From NCBI RefSeq assembly GCF_026212465.1, contig NC_080062.1, positions 2,948,501-3,012,500 of the forward strand: a DNA stretch of 64,000 nucleotides. The letters are read 5' to 3'. This document shows, one piece after another, positions 26,248 to 36,863 of this stretch. The position numbers were made by a program, and so were the translations under genes. Origin of the DNA: Amaranthus tricolor. Lineage: Eukaryota; Streptophyta; Magnoliopsida; Caryophyllales; Amaranthaceae. Under the pieces are notes generated by a model. The model searched no databases and was not told the origin of the DNA. It was given only the letters and a program-made list of their open reading frames with translations. Every line of letters starts with the position of its first letter. The first letter of the stretch is position 1.

Positions 26248-26378
26248 TGGGCTGAAATGTTTTGGGCTGTCTCAATCTGAGACCGTCTCGGCCAAGACCG
26301 GCTGAAATGTTTATTGGAAGTAATTTTTACTAAATAAATTAAGATTACAAGCCCAACCAAGACATCATAAAACCCTAG
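26248..26378 (+). promoter_or_regulatory. Site II and telo-box-like motifs before the NIFK-type gene
   Basis: TGGGCT occurs at 26248-26253 and 26263-26268, and its inverse AGCCCA at 26350-26355. AAAACCCTAG, a telo-box-like sequence, is at 26369-26378. Site II plus telo-box is the usual promoter signature of plant ribosome-biogenesis genes. The first two site II words lie within or beside the right end of the Mutator-like element. Confidence 0.5.
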
Positions 26379-27160
26379 CAAAAACACTTCTTCCAAAACC
26401 CTCCTATTTTCATTCCTTCTTCCGGTTCCTCCATTTTCTTGTGTACAAGGTATTTTCTCTATTCCTTTTTCTTCTCCAAATCCATTATTTTCCGAAAATT
26501 CGGGGTAAAAAAACTAATGGGCTATGATTATACTATATTTTTTTTCCCTATCTCTGTCAATTTCACTAATTCTTGTAAGAGACGGTCTCAGAGTTTATTT
26601 CTCTCTTTTCCTTGTGTGTGTATGTGTTTGTATGTGTAAATCCGGATTTGAATCCACGACCTTTCGGATTGTTAGAATCTGTTCATCGTACAGATTTATG
26701 GCTATGATTATAAAGAGAGAGGGTGGAGTTGGGAGGTTAATTCTATTTTTCATGGATTGTTTTTTGAAGAAATTGATTTTGCTAAAAATGCCGCTCCCTT
26801 GAGATTTGAAGGTTGAGCTTTCAGTAATTTTTATGGCGTTTTTGCTTTATCTACATATTTCTTTTTAAAACTATCCTTATTTAATCGAATTATGCATTAA
26901 TGGCTATTTTTCCATCTTCCCTACTATGATGGATTTTCTTCAAGTACACTTGATATGAGCCCTTCTTAATATTTTACCCCTTTTTTCTTTGTTTTTAAAA
27001 TTTATTTTGGCTTCTTAAAAATTATTTTAGCTTTTTGAATACTTTGGAATTTGGTTTCTAGGTTTTTTTGATTGTTTTGGTTGTTTATTAGAGAAATTCA
27101 CTTTTTTTTCCCAGTAGATTTGAATTCTTGAAGGAATTCTGTTAAGTAGAAAAACAAACA

Positions 27161-30100
27161 ATGACGAAGAATGGAAAGGATAAACCCATGGAAAGTAATG
27201 CAGATTTCTTGGTAAGTTTGTCCATATCAATTCATATTTTGATGGGGTTTCTTAATTCTTAGTTAATTAATGATTATTAATTTCCAACCATAGCCATTAG
27301 AAGGTGGTCCGGCTCGTAAGCTTCCCAAAGGTGAAGATTTAGTTAACAAAGCTACTGTGGTTTATATCGGAAGGATTCCACATGGCTTCTATGAGGATGA
27401 AATGAAGGGTGTGTTGTGTTGTCTTTTGCCTTTTATTATGTTTCTGAGTTATTTGTTCGATATCTTTGGTTGATTAAATTATCTCAACTTTTTCAGGTTT
27501 CTTTCAACAATTTGGAACCATTAAGAGATTAAAAGTTGCACGAAATAGGAAGGTAAAATACATTCAATTAATTTGAATTTGAGGTATCTGAACTAGTGTT
27601 GCATAATTCGCTTTACAATTTCGGGATTCACTCAAAATGACAAAAAAATTTGCCTAAAACCAATCATAATTCGCTTTTTTCGATTCACAATTTCCGAGGA
27701 AATTAGTGAATTATGTGACACTTATCTGAACTGATCTCGTTTTTATTTTCGAAAAAAATGATCTTTGTACATCTAGTATTATGCATTGCATCCCATTTGA
27801 ATTAGTTATATAATTTGACTCCTTTTTTGATGTATGTTATGTGCTTTGAATGTTTTACAGACCGGAAAATCTAAGCACTATGGTTTCATCGAATTTGAGT
27901 ATCCAGAGGTGGTCTCATTTCTCATACGTGAATTAATATTTGGACTTTATTACATTCTATAACTTTTGCCTCTGTTTACAGGTTGCAAAAATAGTTTCAG
28001 AATGTATGCACAATTATTTGCTGCTTGAGCACATGCTGCAAGTACACTTGATTCCTCCAGAGCATGTACATCCTAGATTGTAAGTCTTGTATTATTTTAG
28101 ATATGAAAGTTTAGGACTGCAGGGCCTGTAGTTATGTTGTCCTCCCACAAAAAAGATGAGAAAACCCTAAGACTAGTTGGAACTTGATTGTTATTTTGTG
28201 TGTACATGAAGCATGTGATTAGTCTCAATTGAATGAACAAGATTTTTTTTTACCATATTTATTTATTTGAGAGTTGGGTAGAATTTAGCATCATCAATGA
28301 GTGCTATTATGCCGACTGTTAGGGAAGCCTTTTGTCCAATTAGGAAAATGGCAAGAAATCAAGATAAATTGAATGAAATGTTCATTTCAGGAATTGAAAT
28401 TGTTCCCTCTTGTACCTTTTGATTAACAAAAGGATCATCTTGTAAGAATCCCAAACACAGTACCGAAATAAGCATACTGCTATGGCCTTACTTGCTGAAC
28501 AACATCCACAATCAATGCGAATGATTTTGTTGATAAGTTCAAAAACCTTTATAATATGATTATGAATTTGTGATACTTTGAGGTGGGTGATATTTTGCAC
28601 TATGCCCCCAACATTCTTTATGTGTTCCTCCATTGTAATGGATTGCCATCAGTAGTTCTTAATAAAACAATCACGATCATTTTAGTCTGATGAGTACTAA
28701 AGGGCAGTATATTGCCTTTATTCAAAATCTTTGTAGCTAATTGGTCTTGCTTGGTGTTTCTTTTTTGTCTCTTATTTGCATTGGCTTGCACTGAGATTGT
28801 AGGTGGTGGTTAAGTTGTGAGGCTCCGTGAGAGTGTCCACTTCGTATTTGTTGACTCAAGTGTTTGTGGGGGATTGGGTGGTGGGTAGATGGTAAGTGCA
28901 ATTATGGGGATGAGATGTTCAAGATAGGCGTTGGGGTGAAGGTTAGGTGGCCATTGGTCATTGGTTTTCTTGGTGATTGGAGACTATTAAAGTAGGAGGG
29001 GTTGGTTGTGAGGTTCCGTGAGAGTGTTGACTGTAATTGTTTGGGGGGGATCGGATGGTGGGTAGATGCTAGAAGGTTAGTGCATTATGGGGATGAGATG
29101 TTCAAAATAGGCGTTGGGGTGAAGGTTAGGTGGCCATTGGTCATTGGTTTTCTTTGTGATTGGAGATGGAGACTCTAAGCTGGAGAGGTTGGTTGGAAAC
29201 TTTGATGGTGTTGGATTGTTGCCTAGAGTTGGGTATGATTGTTAGTTGTAGTTTGGATGGTGTTGGCTGCTTACTTTATTGAGTGTTGGTTGGGCTGGCA
29301 AAGATGATGATGGTCTTTTGGACTGAAGTGTAATAGCTGAATTTTATGCTTTTCAGGATGGGGTTGGAGCTTTGTCTGTTTGGAGTTTGGAGGAAGGTGG
29401 TTAAGGAAAAATCATTAAAACATTCATTTTCTAAGGAGAAAAGAAATGATGAAAGAACAAAACATTGTGTTTTGTATGGTAATTTTTTCTTTGCATCCCT
29501 AATGTTGTGTGCATCTGCGATGTGTATTGCTTTATTTCTTTGGTGATTGGAGTTTGTGAAAGTGGCAGAGGATGATTTGTAAATATGATGTTGATAGGTT
29601 GATGGATTTGGTTATAATTGTAGTTGTAGTCGAGTTGGTGTTGGCTGCTAACAACATTGATGTAGATGAAGTTTGTGTTGGCTACTGGGTTGGAAGAGAA
29701 GGTAGACTTTTTTCCGTAATGAAATGTAATTGGTGATTTCATACTTGTTACTCTTAGTTATAAAAGGCGCAAGGATCCTTAAGCACTAAGGATCCCTGGA
29801 GCCTAGGGCACTTGGTGAAGGCGCCTTAGAAACCAGAAACACCATTATCACTTGGGAAAAAATCCACAAGAAGAGAAATCAAGGGAAAAGAAATGAAGAG
29901 GAGTAAATATACATCGTGGCTGCCCATTTTAAATGGGTTTCGCCAAGATCAAGTGCTCCTCAAGGCGCTCATAAAAGGTACTATCAGGCACTCACCTTAA
30001 GGATTCACCTCGCCAAGCCTAGCCCATTCAAAGTGTCCACACCATCACCCGCCAAAGCACACAATTTAAGACTAATAGCCGAAACTCGATAAAACTAATT

Positions 30101-31635
30101 TTCTCTTTGCCTAGATGTGTATAGTTTGTTTTATTATTCTTTGTTTGGGATTTGACGATTTAATTTGCTTGAACTTTTATAAAATCTCAATCTTAATGCA
30201 CTGCGTAGATATAATCAATTTGCAATTTTTTAAATAGTGTTCAAGAATACTTTTGATACACTATTTTGTCATACTTTGGGTTGTTTGCATCTATGTTTTA
30301 TGTTTAGTTGGTTAAAATTTCCTCTTTAGATTTTGGTTCATTTTACGTTAATGCAGCTGCTCACTTTTGTACCTATGTTGTTATTATAGGTGGAAAGGTT
30401 TAAATCGTACGCAAAAGCAGCCAGTTGATTTTGTTCAAATAGAAAGGTTTAAGCATAACAAGGTATATGTAAAATCAGAGGTGCCATAGCTACAATTTAA
30501 AAATCTTTTCGATAGTCTTACTAAAATAAGGCCGTTCAGGATAGGACACTGGATGAGCACAAGAAATTGCTTAAAGCAATCCTGAAGCGAGACAAAAAGC
30601 GAAAAAGTAAAATAGAGGCTGCTGGAATTAATTATGAATGTCCTGAAATTGTAAGATCTTTCAACCTCTATTTCAGTATGTGACTTATATGCATGGGAAA
30701 GGAGAGCTATTTATGTACTTGACCACTGTCACATGATTCACTGTCCTCTTTGTGAATTGCGAATAAAACAAGCAAATTGTGGTCGGTTTTGGGCTATTTT
30801 AGGGTCATTTTGAGCGAATTGCGAATCCATAAAACGAATTAACTTGCGAATCATGTTACACAGTACTTGACTACTACACTAGATAACAGAGTTTTGGTGT
30901 ACAAAAAGAGGAAGGTTGATGTGACCAAAGCAAATGCTAACAATTGCCCCTGTTTTATAGAACTGACTCTCCAGAATCTCAAACAATGCTGTCTTGTTTT
31001 TATGACGCTACTACATCGAGTACCTCCCTTTTGCATATGCTTTAAAAAAGTGACTTAGCTGGGTTCGTGACGCTTGAAAGTCTCATGCACTGCAATTGTT
31101 GTTGGGATATCCCTTGTTTCTTGAAACATGTATCATACTATCATGATAGTAACTTCATTTTGCACAAGTTCTTTAATCATATTAAGTTTAACCAAACATT
31201 AATCTTTACATCAGAAAAATATTAACATTAACCTAACTGTTTCCTGCTCAACTTGCATATTGAAAGGGATAGTAAATCATTTGGTTTTTGAACATCATTC
31301 ATCGATCACTCTTAATATGTTTTTTTTTCTTAATCTATTAGTTATATATTATCCAGTGAGATTTTGTTTGATTCGTCTTAATATGAAATTATTAACATTA
31401 ACTTTTTATAATTTTTACTCAAGTACAATTAGAAATAATTAAAGATTGAATTAATACATTGGCAAATGTGCCAAAACCGACGTTGACATTGGTACCTATA
31501 AATCGGTGCTTGTGCTATATTTCTCATATGCATATGTATGAGGTGACCCGCTATTTTCATTCTTATTATGTTACGTTTTCTATTTTGTAGGAGGGTGCTA
31601 ACCTGCCTGCTCCAAAGAAAATTAGATTTGATTGA
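27161..31635 (+). CDS. NIFK: NIFK/Nop15-type nucleolar RRM protein
   Basis: Eight coding exons join in phase: 27161-27211, 27294-27408, 27497-27552, 27861-27908, 27982-28079, 30390-30462, 30540-30650 and 31591-31635, giving 198 residues. One RRM spans residues about 38-115, with RNP2-like VVYIGRIP (39-46) and RNP1-like KHYGFIEF (79-86). After it come PPEHVHPRLWKGLNRTQKQP and a basic region (KAILKRDKKRKSKIEAAGI), ending APKKIRFD. Proteins of this type (MKI67 FHA-interacting nucleolar phosphoprotein, yeast Nop15) act in pre-60S maturation in the nucleolus. A leader intron of about 26450-27114 is bounded by GT-AG. Intron 5 (28080-30389) is 2.3 kb and holds a tandem duplication. Two copies of a small MITE family lie in introns 3 and 7. 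Model is clean, so a functional gene is likely. Confidence 0.92.
27595..27722. mobile_element. 128-bp MITE, copy 1, with 10-bp target duplication
   Basis: The ends AGTGTTGCATAATTCGCT and AGTGAATTATGTGACACT are inverted matches. The 10-bp sequence TATCTGAACT flanks the element exactly at 27585-27594 and 27723-27732. It sits in intron 3 of the NIFK-type gene. A target duplication of 9-11 bp points to the Mutator superfamily. Confidence 0.92.
28814..29175. repeat. Tandem duplication in the large NIFK-type intron
   Basis: Two copies start at 28814 and 29005 with GTTGTGAGG and CCGTGAGAGTGT. They share TTGGGGTGAAGGTTAGGTGG and CCATTGGTCATTGGTTTTCT. The unit is about 190 bp and strikingly G-rich on the plus strand compared with its surroundings. 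Confidence 0.85.
29760..30060. repeat. GC-richer insert with AAGGCGC/GCGCCTT words
   Basis: Words AAAGGCGC, AAGGCGCC, GGCGCCTT and AAGGCGCTC recur in both orientations within about 250 bp, in an otherwise AT-rich intron. It looks like a fragment of a DNA transposon; ends were not determined. Confidence 0.35.
30725..30864. mobile_element. Same MITE family, copy 2
   Basis: The ends ACTGTCACATGATTCACT and GAATCATGTTACACAGT are inverted matches. ACTTGACC precedes it and ACTTGACT follows, a near-perfect target duplication. It lies in the last intron of the NIFK-type gene. Confidence 0.8.
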
Positions 31636-33427
31636 CGATAGCTAGTTTTTCTAAAAAAAACGCCAAGGTAAGCAAGCATTGTTTTTATTTGTTTTTCATG
31701 CTTTTCAATCGTCTTATAGTTTGATCGACCTTTAAACATTTATGGCAGTCTTATCTCGGTAAGCCGCTAAATAGACTGCAAAGTGAATACCAAACGTTAC
31801 AAAAAGCTTCCTTAAGTCGCGCAGTGAAGTGTTTACCGATGAGCTATGAAGCCACGCCATTTTTGAACCTCCAACAATGAGAGCATTGTACTTTTGAATT
31901 TGTTCTTATAAGTGATTATCTGTAGTTTCTGTTATAGGCTTGCTTAATACTACAATTGCTTGCATTTAAAATATAATCCAATGAGATTTTGTTTGATTCG
32001 TCTTAATGTAATGATTATTAATGTTAATTTTTCTTAATTTTTAACTAAGTATAATTAAAGATATTAAGGGTTAAACTTGAAATATTGCCTCAGCATGTGT
32101 GAAAAATCTAAATGGGACTATTAGATTAAATAGGAAAAAAGTTTATCCACTACTAATAGCTAGATAACTCCATTCACTTCATAATACTTTTTTTTGATGT
32201 GGAATGATATCCTTCTTTGCAACAAATAACTTTACTTTGTTACATTTTAATTTTTTTGTATTTTTTTGTTTTTTTTTTCTACTTTTTTTCTTAGCTGTTC
32301 AAGTTTTTGCTCGTTAATAATTTTGATGTCAAAATAAATATTCTTATCATGTGTCATAGTTATTGCGTTGAGTATGGATATATGAATCATTCCCATAGTC
32401 CTTTTGATAATATTCTTATTTATAAATAGTTATTAGAAACGAAAACACTCAATAAATTTACTAATATTAGAGAATTAGAGACATTAGTAGGTTTCAAGCT
32501 GATTATGATAACCACCTAATTGCCACTAAAGCAATTAAATTCTACTTCTATAAAATCAAGTTTGCACCAATAGTTTTGATACAAAGTTTTGGACTTAATA
32601 CGCATCATTGGATAATTTTCCAATCAATCACACTTAATGTTAAATTTGAATTTCAGCCAATTTTATGTTTGTTTAAAAATAGTTAAAATTAAAATTGGAT
32701 AATTTTCAATCAATCATGTTAAATTTAAATTCCAGTCAATTTTATATTTATCCAAAAAGTAGTTAAAGATGAAGATGACTTTTCAAACACAATCTTATTT
32801 CATTTTCTAAGATTTTAGCATTGGAAAGAAAATTTAAAATTTGAAATGGAAATCAAGCATATAATTAAGTTTTTTCTTTTTAAAAAAACCCATAATAGAC
32901 CGAATAAAAATAAAAGGGTTAAGTGAGAGTTGCAATCAAAACCTTATTTGAAATAAGTGATAAAACTCGAATTAAAGCAAGTTTCGATCCTCAAATCTCA
33001 ACATATAATTAAGCCTTAACGGTATCCATTTTATATCAATAAAAATACTTAGTTAACAAAAAAAAGCAAATAGAAGTACATGTATTGTATATGTTGATCA
33101 ATATATATAGCAAATACAACGAACTAAGTATTATATTCAAAGCCGCGGGCTAACTTTTTTTTTTTAATCCTTGGCCACTTCGGCTTTTGTTTTCTGAATA
33201 TTTAATCAAAGATAAGTAACTATCAAAATACAAAAGAAAAAAAACACTCCTAATTTCCTTTAATCCAAATGAAAAACGTATTAACTTCACAAGAAATGAG
33301 AGAGCACTAATCATAAAGCAGATCTAGTATGAGACAAGTTCATACAAAAAGTCTAATTAAAAGTTTTAACAATTTTACGATGAGACGATCTTTGATGAGA
33401 ATTTGCGATGATTATAAGGTTTTTGGG
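31636..33427. other. AT-rich intergenic stretch with one tandem duplication
   Basis: No gene is seen. Two copies of an 87-bp unit start at 32610 and 32697 (GGATAATTTTC, then CAATCAATCA). Segments near 31357 and 31979 share GAGATTTTGTTTGATTCGTC, a core also seen in Stowaway-like elements elsewhere in the window. Confidence 0.55.
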
Positions 33428-35339
33428 TTAAGCTCTAAAGTTTTTGCCGATAAAAGTTTGACCAAATTGCCAATTAGAAGGAGCAATGTTAAAGGAAGTG
33501 GCGGTTCTACGATCACTAGCGGTGACACGAAATGAGAGAGATTGTCCAACCAAAACTGCATTTGATTGCCAATTTTGACCCCAATTGCGACTCATACTCA
33601 TCCATCCTGTTCTTGATCCTTTAACACTAGCACTCACGATATCACCTGCACCTGCGACGTTGGTGATCAACACCAAATTAAAGTAACGGAAACCGTTGAT
33701 TGTGAACCTTATTCCTCCACGCTTTCTACATGGCACTCTGTAATAAAAAGTAAATAAATTGTATTAGTTAATTGTGAGATTTTGACATGAAGTTTAAATT
33801 TATAGTTAAATCAAGAAAAGAAAGTAAAAATGGTAAAAAAAAAAACTAAATTTTATGAGAAAATAGAAAAAATATCTATGTAGATGAGAATTAAAGAAAA
33901 AGTATAAAAAAAGACAGATTTAATCAGACAAACTAAAAACAAAAGGCTGATTCTCTGGCAGTGTGCCATTTGTATATAAAGTACGCAACTTTCCCAACAT
34001 TCAAATGTTAATTGGTTAATGATTTCAACACACAAAAAGACACTAGGCAAAACAGAAAAACAACTACTTATAAAAAAAGTGATTAAAACAGAGCAAAAAC
34101 AGGGGAAGAAAACAGATTTACCTGCGGAAAGCAACAGGAACAATGCCAGCCCGGTACTCAGCAATCTTAAGAAACATAGGCATGGCGAGATCAAAATGAG
34201 GGCGAGGTGGATTGCACCACCCACCATTATCACTGGGCAATTCATAATTTGGTGGGCAAAAGTTAGTGGCTGTGATGAATATGGATGGGCTTCCTGGGTG
34301 GCACCATCTCGGGTCGTTAGCACATTTGAGCTCATAACATGACCCACAACTTTGGCCATTGTTGAATAGAGCTGTACTAAGTGCAGCTGTATTTACTCCA
34401 TACCCTTGACTATACAAGTTTCCATACCCACAAGCTCCCCCTACACACAATCATAACAAAAAATGTTTTAGGCCTAAGATTAACGGTGAGTCTAAGATGT
34501 TAGCATAGGATTGGCTGAACACTCGTCTCTGCATTTGTTTTGTATCAATATGGATGTCATTCTTTTGCGTTATGTACTATACAATTCAATATTTTAAAGG
34601 GTTTTAATAAAAAATCTGGCTTCATGCCTATATTTCCGTGCATATAACTAAGTAATTAAGTTGAGGTAAAAGTAATTCAAACCAATATATAATAAATAAA
34701 TCAGTCGTCCTTATATTGAGATATCTCTATAGATCTACATCTTACACATGCTTATAAATCACCTTATTTATATTAACAATTTTAGTGTTCCTTGAGAATT
34801 GAGTGTTTTTTGGGTGAAGAATGTACTACTTTTTTTCAAGTAAGATTTTGGGTTTGTTTCCCTCTTTTCTAGCCTTCTCTTCCCTCATCCAACTCTGTAC
34901 TAGAAAGAAAAAAATGGTGACTCCAGTGTCACATAATTCGCTAATCTCCTCATGTACCACGAATCGGAAAAAATGAATTATGGTCGGTTTTGGAATATTC
35001 TTGGGCAAACTTGAGCGAATCGCAAATTCAAAAACTAGCGAATAATGTTTTCCTGGGTGTCCTTTATGTTCCATGTTTTACGCTGAAATGCCCATGAATT
35101 TTCTAATACAAATGGTATAAATATAAGCACATGAGACATTATACCAATGTAATGATAAATGGAAAATAATGTAATAAGAAAAGGAACTAACCCATGGTTC
35201 CGGAGGCGTCGGAGCCACCATAGAAGGTAGCATGGGCGGTTTGCCAACCGCCACCCGAGTATACTCCGGGGATTCTAGCCTGACTAACAAAAAAAAGAGA
35301 GGAAACTAACAAGAATAAATGGAGGATTATAGAAGCCAT
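33428..35339 (-). CDS. EXPA: Alpha-expansin
   Basis: Three exons on the minus strand join in phase: 35339-35192, 34440-34122 and 33737-33428, giving 258 residues. Residues 1 to about 21 are a hydrophobic signal peptide. The N-terminal double-psi barrel (GH45-like) shows [20 protein letters not shown], the GGACGYGN block, Cys-rich CGSCYELKC and the HFD motif at residues 131-133. The C-terminal CBM63 domain has conserved Trp residues ([25 protein letters not shown]). Expansins loosen cell walls non-enzymatically during growth. Length and intron positions are normal for the EXPA family. A TATATAAG sequence lies at 35424-35431 on the coding strand, about 90 bp upstream of the ATG. The first intron (34441-35191) contains a MITE. 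No defect seen. Confidence 0.96.
34925..35054. mobile_element. Same MITE family, copy 3
   Basis: The left end AGTGTCACATAATTCGCTAA matches copy 1. The interior GTCGGTTTTGGAATATT and GAGCGAATCGCAAATTC matches copy 2. The right end (GCGAATAATGTTTTCCT) is degraded. Lies in expansin intron 1. Confidence 0.75.
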
Positions 35340-35423
35340 TGATACCCTAAAGAACGAGTATTGGAGTATATTGATATACTTAATACTTGATAGTAAGTGA
35401 AGTCATGTAGTGGAGACAGAGTA

Positions 35424-35431
35424 CTTATATA
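35424..35431 (-). promoter_or_regulatory. TATA box of the expansin gene
   Basis: TATATAAG on the minus strand, about 85-92 bp before the ATG at 35339. This fits a short leader of about 55-60 nt. Confidence 0.6.
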
Positions 35432-35439
35432 GGGGCAAC

Positions 35440-36533
35440 ATAGTTGATTTTCTTCCGTAATTAATGCTGGTTGGTCACTTTATTTATGTATTTGTGTAGT
35501 GTGTAATTAGGACTATTAGTTTTTTTTCTTTATTCATTTTGCTTTTTTGGATATTTTTTTGACTTTTTAAAATTTGGGAACGTAAATTATGGCTGATTTT
35601 ATCAATCAGTATTCATACAGTATATGAATAGGCGCTGTCTGTTTGCCAATGCAGTTGTATTTCTTGCTTGTGGGTTGTGTTCTACTTTCATTTTTTATTC
35701 TAAAATTACATCAAAGTCTAATATATAAATCAGTGTTAATTTTACTGTGCATCAGTTCTCGCACTTTACTCCACTAATTCACACTTTTCTCTCTATGAAA
35801 GTCGGATTCTTACTTTACTCGACTCTACTTCATTTAGCGTGCAAATTTTCTTATGCGACCCCCTACCGCAACTAGCATTTTTGCGTTATCGACTTAATCC
35901 TAGAATAAGTTTCCTTAACCTTCCTCAGTTGACTTATCTTTCATACAATTTTGCAACCCTGAACACATACTAAGCTCTGTATCCAAAATAGTTACGTTTA
36001 TGAGTTACGAGTCAAGTCGAACAATCCCCAACTCAAGCTAAAAAATACAAGTATGCAAGTGGTAGGTGTACATTATCAATCAAGCTACTCCAACAATATA
36101 TTAAAGTGATAGTGCAAATTAACGCAAATAAAGAATCAATTCAAGTACTATGCATTTCTCCAAAGTTCCATTTTAGGTTCGGAGTCAATTTTCTTTTAGG
36201 ATTCTTTTTGGCTTCTTTCAAAAACAAAGCGTAGGTATGAAAATTAAGAGAGATATATTCCTCCATTCCTTTGATTGCTACTGAAAATGATATTTTCACT
36301 TACATGTCATATTTAATAGCATATTTAAAGAGACGACAGAGTGCACAGAAAATTTTAGGAAATATGAAATTATGAATAGCAATTTAGTACCAAAATTGAA
36401 AGAGCTTTGGCCCAAAAAGAGCTAATGTGAATAAGCTCTGCTTCACTTACAAGTTGTGCCATGAATGGCAATCTTCACTTTACTTTTCACATTTTCTACC
36501 TTCTTTCTATCTTCCTTTACTGACATATTTTTT
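35440..36533. other. Intergenic, expansin promoter side
   Basis: No coding segment or defined repeat was recognised apart from general AT-richness. Confidence 0.4.
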
Positions 36534-36863
36534 GGGAAATTATCAATGGTACCTTTGTGTTTTTGCACTTTATCTTTGGTACCCTTGTGTTTTTTCGATT
36601 ATCAATGGTATCCCTAGCATTTCATGCTAATTACAACCGTGACATTATTCAAGTTTTTGTCGTTAGCTTGCCGTTAAATCCTTTTAAAAACAAACTATGG
36701 TCAGTTTGTTTGAACCTTGAATAATGTCAAGATAACGGCCAAAACTTGAATAATGTCACGCTTGTAATTAGCATGAAATGCTTGGGGTACCATTGATAAT
36801 AAAAAAACACAGGGGTACCAATGATAAACTGCAAAAACACATGGGTACTATTGATAATTTCCC
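36534..36863. mobile_element. Fold-back MITE with 8-bp target duplication
   Basis: It begins GGGAAATTATCAATGGTACC and ends ACTATTGATAATTTCCC. The arms extend inward for about 150 bp (for example CATGCTAATTACAA pairs with TTGTAATTAGCATG). TATTTTTT flanks both sides (36526-36533, 36864-36871). The whole 330 bp could form a hairpin transcript. Confidence 0.85.

Larger units (their letters stand above)
13880..26296. mobile_element. Mutator-like element carrying Ulp1-type gene and FAR1-type transposase
   Basis: The left end CTTGGCCGAGACCGTCTTAG (13880 on) is matched by the reverse complement of the right end (26296 inward), CTTGGCCGAGACGGTCTCAG. Similarity continues for about 30 bp. Between the ends lie a plus-strand Ulp1/C48-type gene and a convergent minus-strand FAR1/MULE transposase. 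This is the arrangement of the Ulp1-bearing plant Mutator-like elements known as Kaonashi-type. Length is about 12.4 kb, of which 3.7 kb is a later CACTA insertion. No clear 9-11 bp target duplication was found outside these ends. A 13-bp direct repeat GGCTGAAATGTTT flanks the right terminal repeat (26250 and 26300). Both genes carry disabling mutations, so the element is probably immobile unless helped in trans. Confidence 0.8.

Noticed and set aside
34019..34342. Plus-strand frame of about 107 codons in the expansin locus
   Set aside because: It overlaps antisense to expansin exon 2, whose protein is unmistakable.
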